A stretch of DNA of 7,958 nucleotides from Polaromonas sp. YR568 (GTDB lineage: Bacteria; Pseudomonadota; Gammaproteobacteria; Burkholderiales; Burkholderiaceae). The stretch spans positions 1 to 7,958 of the forward strand of contig CAMBWM010000107.1 of the NCBI GenBank assembly GCA_945871335.1. Reading direction: 5' to 3'. Numbering within the stretch: the stretch's first letter is position 1; each line of letters opens with the position of its first letter. Shown piece after piece: positions 5,860 to 7,958 of the stretch. The notes under the pieces were generated by a model. That model saw nothing but the letters and a program-made list of their open reading frames with translations, did not search any database and was not told where the DNA came from. The position numbers were made by a program, and so were the translations under genes.

Positions 5860-7041
5860 ATGTTTAGCCACCCATTGAACAGCGATCAGGCCCAGGAATT
5901 GGGCGCCTGGCTTCGACTGTCTCTCACAGACGGCGTAGGCAATGAAACAGCGCGGCAGTGGCTGTCGGCTTATGGCCTCCCGCAGGCCATTTTTGAAGTG
6001 GACCCGAGCACTAAGAGCGGGTTCGGAGGCGAGCGCTTGCGTCTAGCCATCAAGACCGTACCCGAGGCCTTGCCTGCGCTGCTAGCCCGCACCCTGGCCT
6101 GGCTGGCGCAAGGGCAGGACCGCTGCATTGTGACTTTGGGGGATGCCCATTACCCGGCATCTTTGCTCAATATCGCTGACCCGCCCTTGATGCTTTACCT
6201 GATGGGCAGCCTCGTACCCCGGCCCGAATCGAACGCAAGTCAAGGCCTGGCCGGCATGCCCTGTCTGGCCATCGTCGGCAGCCGCAACCCGACGCCGCAA
6301 GGTCAAATCAATGCAACGCAATTTGCCCAGGCTTTGAGCGCTGCTGGTTTGTGCGTGGTGTCGGGCTTGGCCTTGGGGGTGGACGGTGCGGCACACGAGG
6401 GCGCATTAAAGGCTGGGGGTTATACCGTGGCGGTGGTCGGAACGGGGTTGGACCGTGTGTATCCCCGCAAGCACCTGGCTCTGGCGCACCACATTGCAGA
6501 GCGGGGCCTGATCGTCAGTGAGTTTGCGCTCGGCACGCCGCCACTGACGGCCAACTTCCCCAGGCGTAACCGTTTGATTGCCGGCCTGAGCCTGGGCACG
6601 CTGGTCATCGAAGCAGCGCCCCAGTCGGGTTCGCTCATCACGGCGCGGCTGACCGCCGAGCAGGGCAAGGAGGTGTTTGCCATACCCGGCTCAATCCACT
6701 CGCCACTGTCACGCGGCTGCCACCTGCTCATCAAGCAGGGTGCCAAATTGGTGGAGTCCGCGCAGGATGTGCTCGAAGAGTTGCATGCACTGCCTGGCAC
6801 GTTGCAGACGCCCGAGATTTGCGGGGACGCCCCGCCGCTGGACGGCGCGCCAGCGACCGACGTGCAGCCAGACAATCCCTTGTTGCGGGCGCTGGGCTTT
6901 GACCCCAGCAGTCTGGACGAGTTGCAGGCTCGCACCGGCTTGGAGACGGCCGCGTTGCAGGTCCAATTACTCGGGCTGGAGATGGATGGCGAGCTGGCCC
7001 GGCTACCGGGAGGGAAATTTGTACGCATTGCCAAGGGCTGA
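5860..7041 (+). CDS. dprA: DNA-processing protein DprA (Smf)
   Basis: In naturally transformable bacteria DprA binds incoming single-stranded DNA, displaces SSB and loads RecA; it is also found in species not known to transform. The 393 aa show an N-terminal SAM-like region (about 12-60, with LRLSLTDGVGNETARQWL). The Rossmann-type DprA core follows: HYPASLLNIADPPLMLYLMG at 97-116, IVGSRNPTPQG at 138-148, VVSGLALGVDGAAHEGAL at 166-183, VVGTGLDRVYP at 192-202, NFPRRNRLIAGLS at 232-244, GSLITAR at 267-273 and VFAIPGSI at 282-289. A C-terminal winged-helix domain of the DprA type spans about 335-390. All core motifs are intact and the length is typical. The leader is unusually AT-rich. smg follows after 40 bp. 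Confidence 0.96.
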   Translation: MFSHPLNSDQAQELGAWLRLSLTDGVGNETARQWLSAYGLPQAIFEVDPSTKSGFGGERLRLAIKTVPEALPALLARTLAWLAQGQDRCIVTLGDAHYPASLLNIADPPLMLYLMGSLVPRPESNASQGLAGMPCLAIVGSRNPTPQGQINATQFAQALSAAGLCVVSGLALGVDGAAHEGALKAGGYTVAVVGTGLDRVYPRKHLALAHHIAERGLIVSEFALGTPPLTANFPRRNRLIAGLSLGTLVIEAAPQSGSLITARLTAEQGKEVFAIPGSIHSPLSRGCHLLIKQGAKLVESAQDVLEELHALPGTLQTPEICGDAPPLDGAPATDVQPDNPLLRALGFDPSSLDELQARTGLETAALQVQLLGLEMDGELARLPGGKFVRIAKG

Positions 7042-7081
7042 AGCGGCCAGATGTCAAAAACTTGCGTTATATTGAGGCCAT

Positions 7082-7591
7082 ATGTTTGAAGTGCTGGTGT
7101 ACGTTTATGAAAATTATTGGCAAGGTGACGCTTGCCCGGCGCCGCGTCAGTTAAGCCGCAAGCTGATTGCCGCCGGCTTTGAGACTGACGAGATTGAAGC
7201 AGCGCTGACCTGGCTCAGCGGCCTGCAAGTGGCGGCCCACAACACCCGCGCCACTGGCCCGAGCAAAGAAGAATCCGCCCCCCGCCCCGAGCATCCTGTT
7301 TTGCTGCAAGCGCAATCAGCCGACAGCATGCGTGTTTATTCTGTGGCCGAGCAAGACCACCTGGGCGCAGAGACACTGGGATTTGTGAGCTTTTTGGAGT
7401 CGGCCGGCGTGTTGCCGCCGCACATGCGCGAGATCGTCATGGACCGCGCCATGGCCGCACCCGGCGACCCGCTGGATCTCGACGACCTGAAAATCATTGT
7501 GCTCATGGTTTATTGGAGCGTGGGCGAAGAACCCGACGCTTTGGTGCTGGACGAACTTTGTGAAGACGCTCACTACCGCGTGGCGCATTGA
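7082..7591 (+). CDS. smg: Smg family protein (DUF494), function unknown
   Basis: A 169-aa predicted cytosolic protein matching E. coli Smg along its length. The N-terminus MFEVLVYVYENYW is diagnostic, followed by LIAAGFETDEIEAALTWL at 28-45, the MRVYSVAEQDHL segment at 83-94, GFVSFLESAGVL at 100-111, REIVMDRAM at 116-124 and LDDLKIIVLMVYWS at 133-146. A low-complexity linker (about 52-80, with Pro, Ser and Glu) accounts for the extra length over the E. coli protein. No catalytic motif is visible. The ribosome binding site GAGG at 7074-7077 lies four bases before the ATG. It is probably co-transcribed with dprA, a linkage also known in E. coli. The molecular function is not established. Confidence 0.93.
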   Translation: MFEVLVYVYENYWQGDACPAPRQLSRKLIAAGFETDEIEAALTWLSGLQVAAHNTRATGPSKEESAPRPEHPVLLQAQSADSMRVYSVAEQDHLGAETLGFVSFLESAGVLPPHMREIVMDRAMAAPGDPLDLDDLKIIVLMVYWSVGEEPDALVLDELCEDAHYRVAH

Positions 7592-7610
7592 AGCGCCTTC
7601 CCCCGGCCAC

Positions 7611-7640
7611 AAAAAAGCCCGCTGACAGCGGGCTTATTTT
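7611..7640. terminator. Bidirectional intrinsic terminator between smg and secF
   Basis: AAGCCCGCT (7615-7623) pairs perfectly with AGCGGGCTT (7627-7635) across a three-base loop. On the plus strand it is followed by ATTTT; on the minus strand by six T (7616-7611). It therefore has a good U-run in the secF direction and an adequate one in the dprA-smg direction, and sits in the 67-bp gap between the two convergent genes. Confidence 0.9.
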
Positions 7641-7658
7641 CGGCCAGGGGCAGCGGCC

Positions 7659-7958
7659 TCAGACGGTCGCGCCCGCGTTCGGGTCGTTCGGGTCTTCGTC
7701 TTTCTTGCTGGTGGGCTTGATCAGGTCTTCGCGCTTGATGCCCAGCCACATGGCAATCGCCGCCGCCACAAACACCGATGAGTAAATGCCAAACAAAATG
7801 CCGATGGTCAGCGCCATCGCAAAGTAGTGCAGCGTCGGGCCGCCGAACAGCAACATGGACAGCACCATGATCTGCGTCGAGCCGTGCGTGATGATGGTGC
7901 GGCTGATGGTGGAGGTGATGGCGTTGTCGATGATCTCCACCGTCTGCATCTTGCGAAA
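7659..7958 (-). CDS. secF: Protein translocase subunit SecF, C-terminal part (cut by window edge)
   Basis: Only the last 99 codons are present; the frame runs off the right end, so the start is outside the window. SecF works with SecD in the inner membrane, using the proton motive force to help SecYEG complete protein export. The visible part begins FRKMQTVEIIDNAI and continues with SRTIITHGSTQIMVLSMLLFGG, which matches the SRTLITSGTT...LFGG region of SecF. Two membrane segments follow (about visible residues 44-70), then GIKRED and a charged, Pro/Asp-rich cytosolic tail. In E. coli SecF the equivalent segment also contains NFRK and LGMKRE. Transcription converges on smg and ends at the shared terminator. 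Confidence 0.92.
   Translation of the reverse strand, partial: FRKMQTVEIIDNAITSTISRTIITHGSTQIMVLSMLLFGGPTLHYFAMALTIGILFGIYSSVFVAAAIAMWLGIKREDLIKPTSKKDEDPNDPNAGATV

Noticed and set aside
7604..7647. CGGCCA repeated on both sides of the terminator hairpin
   Set aside because: The copies (7604-7609 and 7641-7646) are direct rather than inverted, too short to matter, and likely chance in GC-rich DNA.

Overview
The window looks like ordinary chromosomal housekeeping DNA from a high-GC betaproteobacterium. Protein sequence style and gene order suggest Burkholderiales, probably Comamonadaceae (Polaromonas/Rhodoferax-like); this is an inference, not a database result. There are eight coding regions: seven complete and one cut by the right edge. 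I see no rRNA, tRNA, CRISPR array, insertion sequence or phage gene, and no convincing undescribed system. The interesting material is in the intergenic DNA.

Layout: bases 1-239 hold no convincing gene but are rich in repeats: a degraded copy of a common extragenic palindrome (46-80), a long stem-loop (117-192) and a degenerate hexamer tandem repeat touching the end of pyk (195-236). From 5694 down to 240, six genes run on the minus strand in the order def, fmt, azlC, azlD, pgk, pyk: peptide deformylase, Met-tRNA formyltransferase, a two-component amino-acid exporter, phosphoglycerate kinase and pyruvate kinase. No intrinsic terminator is visible between them, and the def-fmt, fmt-azlC and azlC-azlD gaps are short (48, 7 and 12 bp). 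A second promoter ahead of pgk is possible: a 79-bp gap with a -10-like hexamer and helically phased A-tracts.

Between def and dprA (5695-5859) lies a divergent regulatory region with an 80-bp AT-rich core (5761-5840, 17 G/C bases) carrying two inverted repeats. On the plus strand dprA (DNA-processing protein of transformation) is followed by smg (DUF494, function unknown). A hairpin terminator at 7611-7640 separates smg from the convergent 3' end of secF, whose 5' part lies beyond the window.

Functional links: Fmt formylates initiator Met-tRNA and Def removes the formyl group from new proteins, so def-fmt is one cycle. pgk and pyk encode the two substrate-level ATP-forming steps of lower glycolysis. 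The divergent def-fmt / dprA-smg arrangement matches that known in E. coli, but here azlCD and the glycolytic pair follow fmt.
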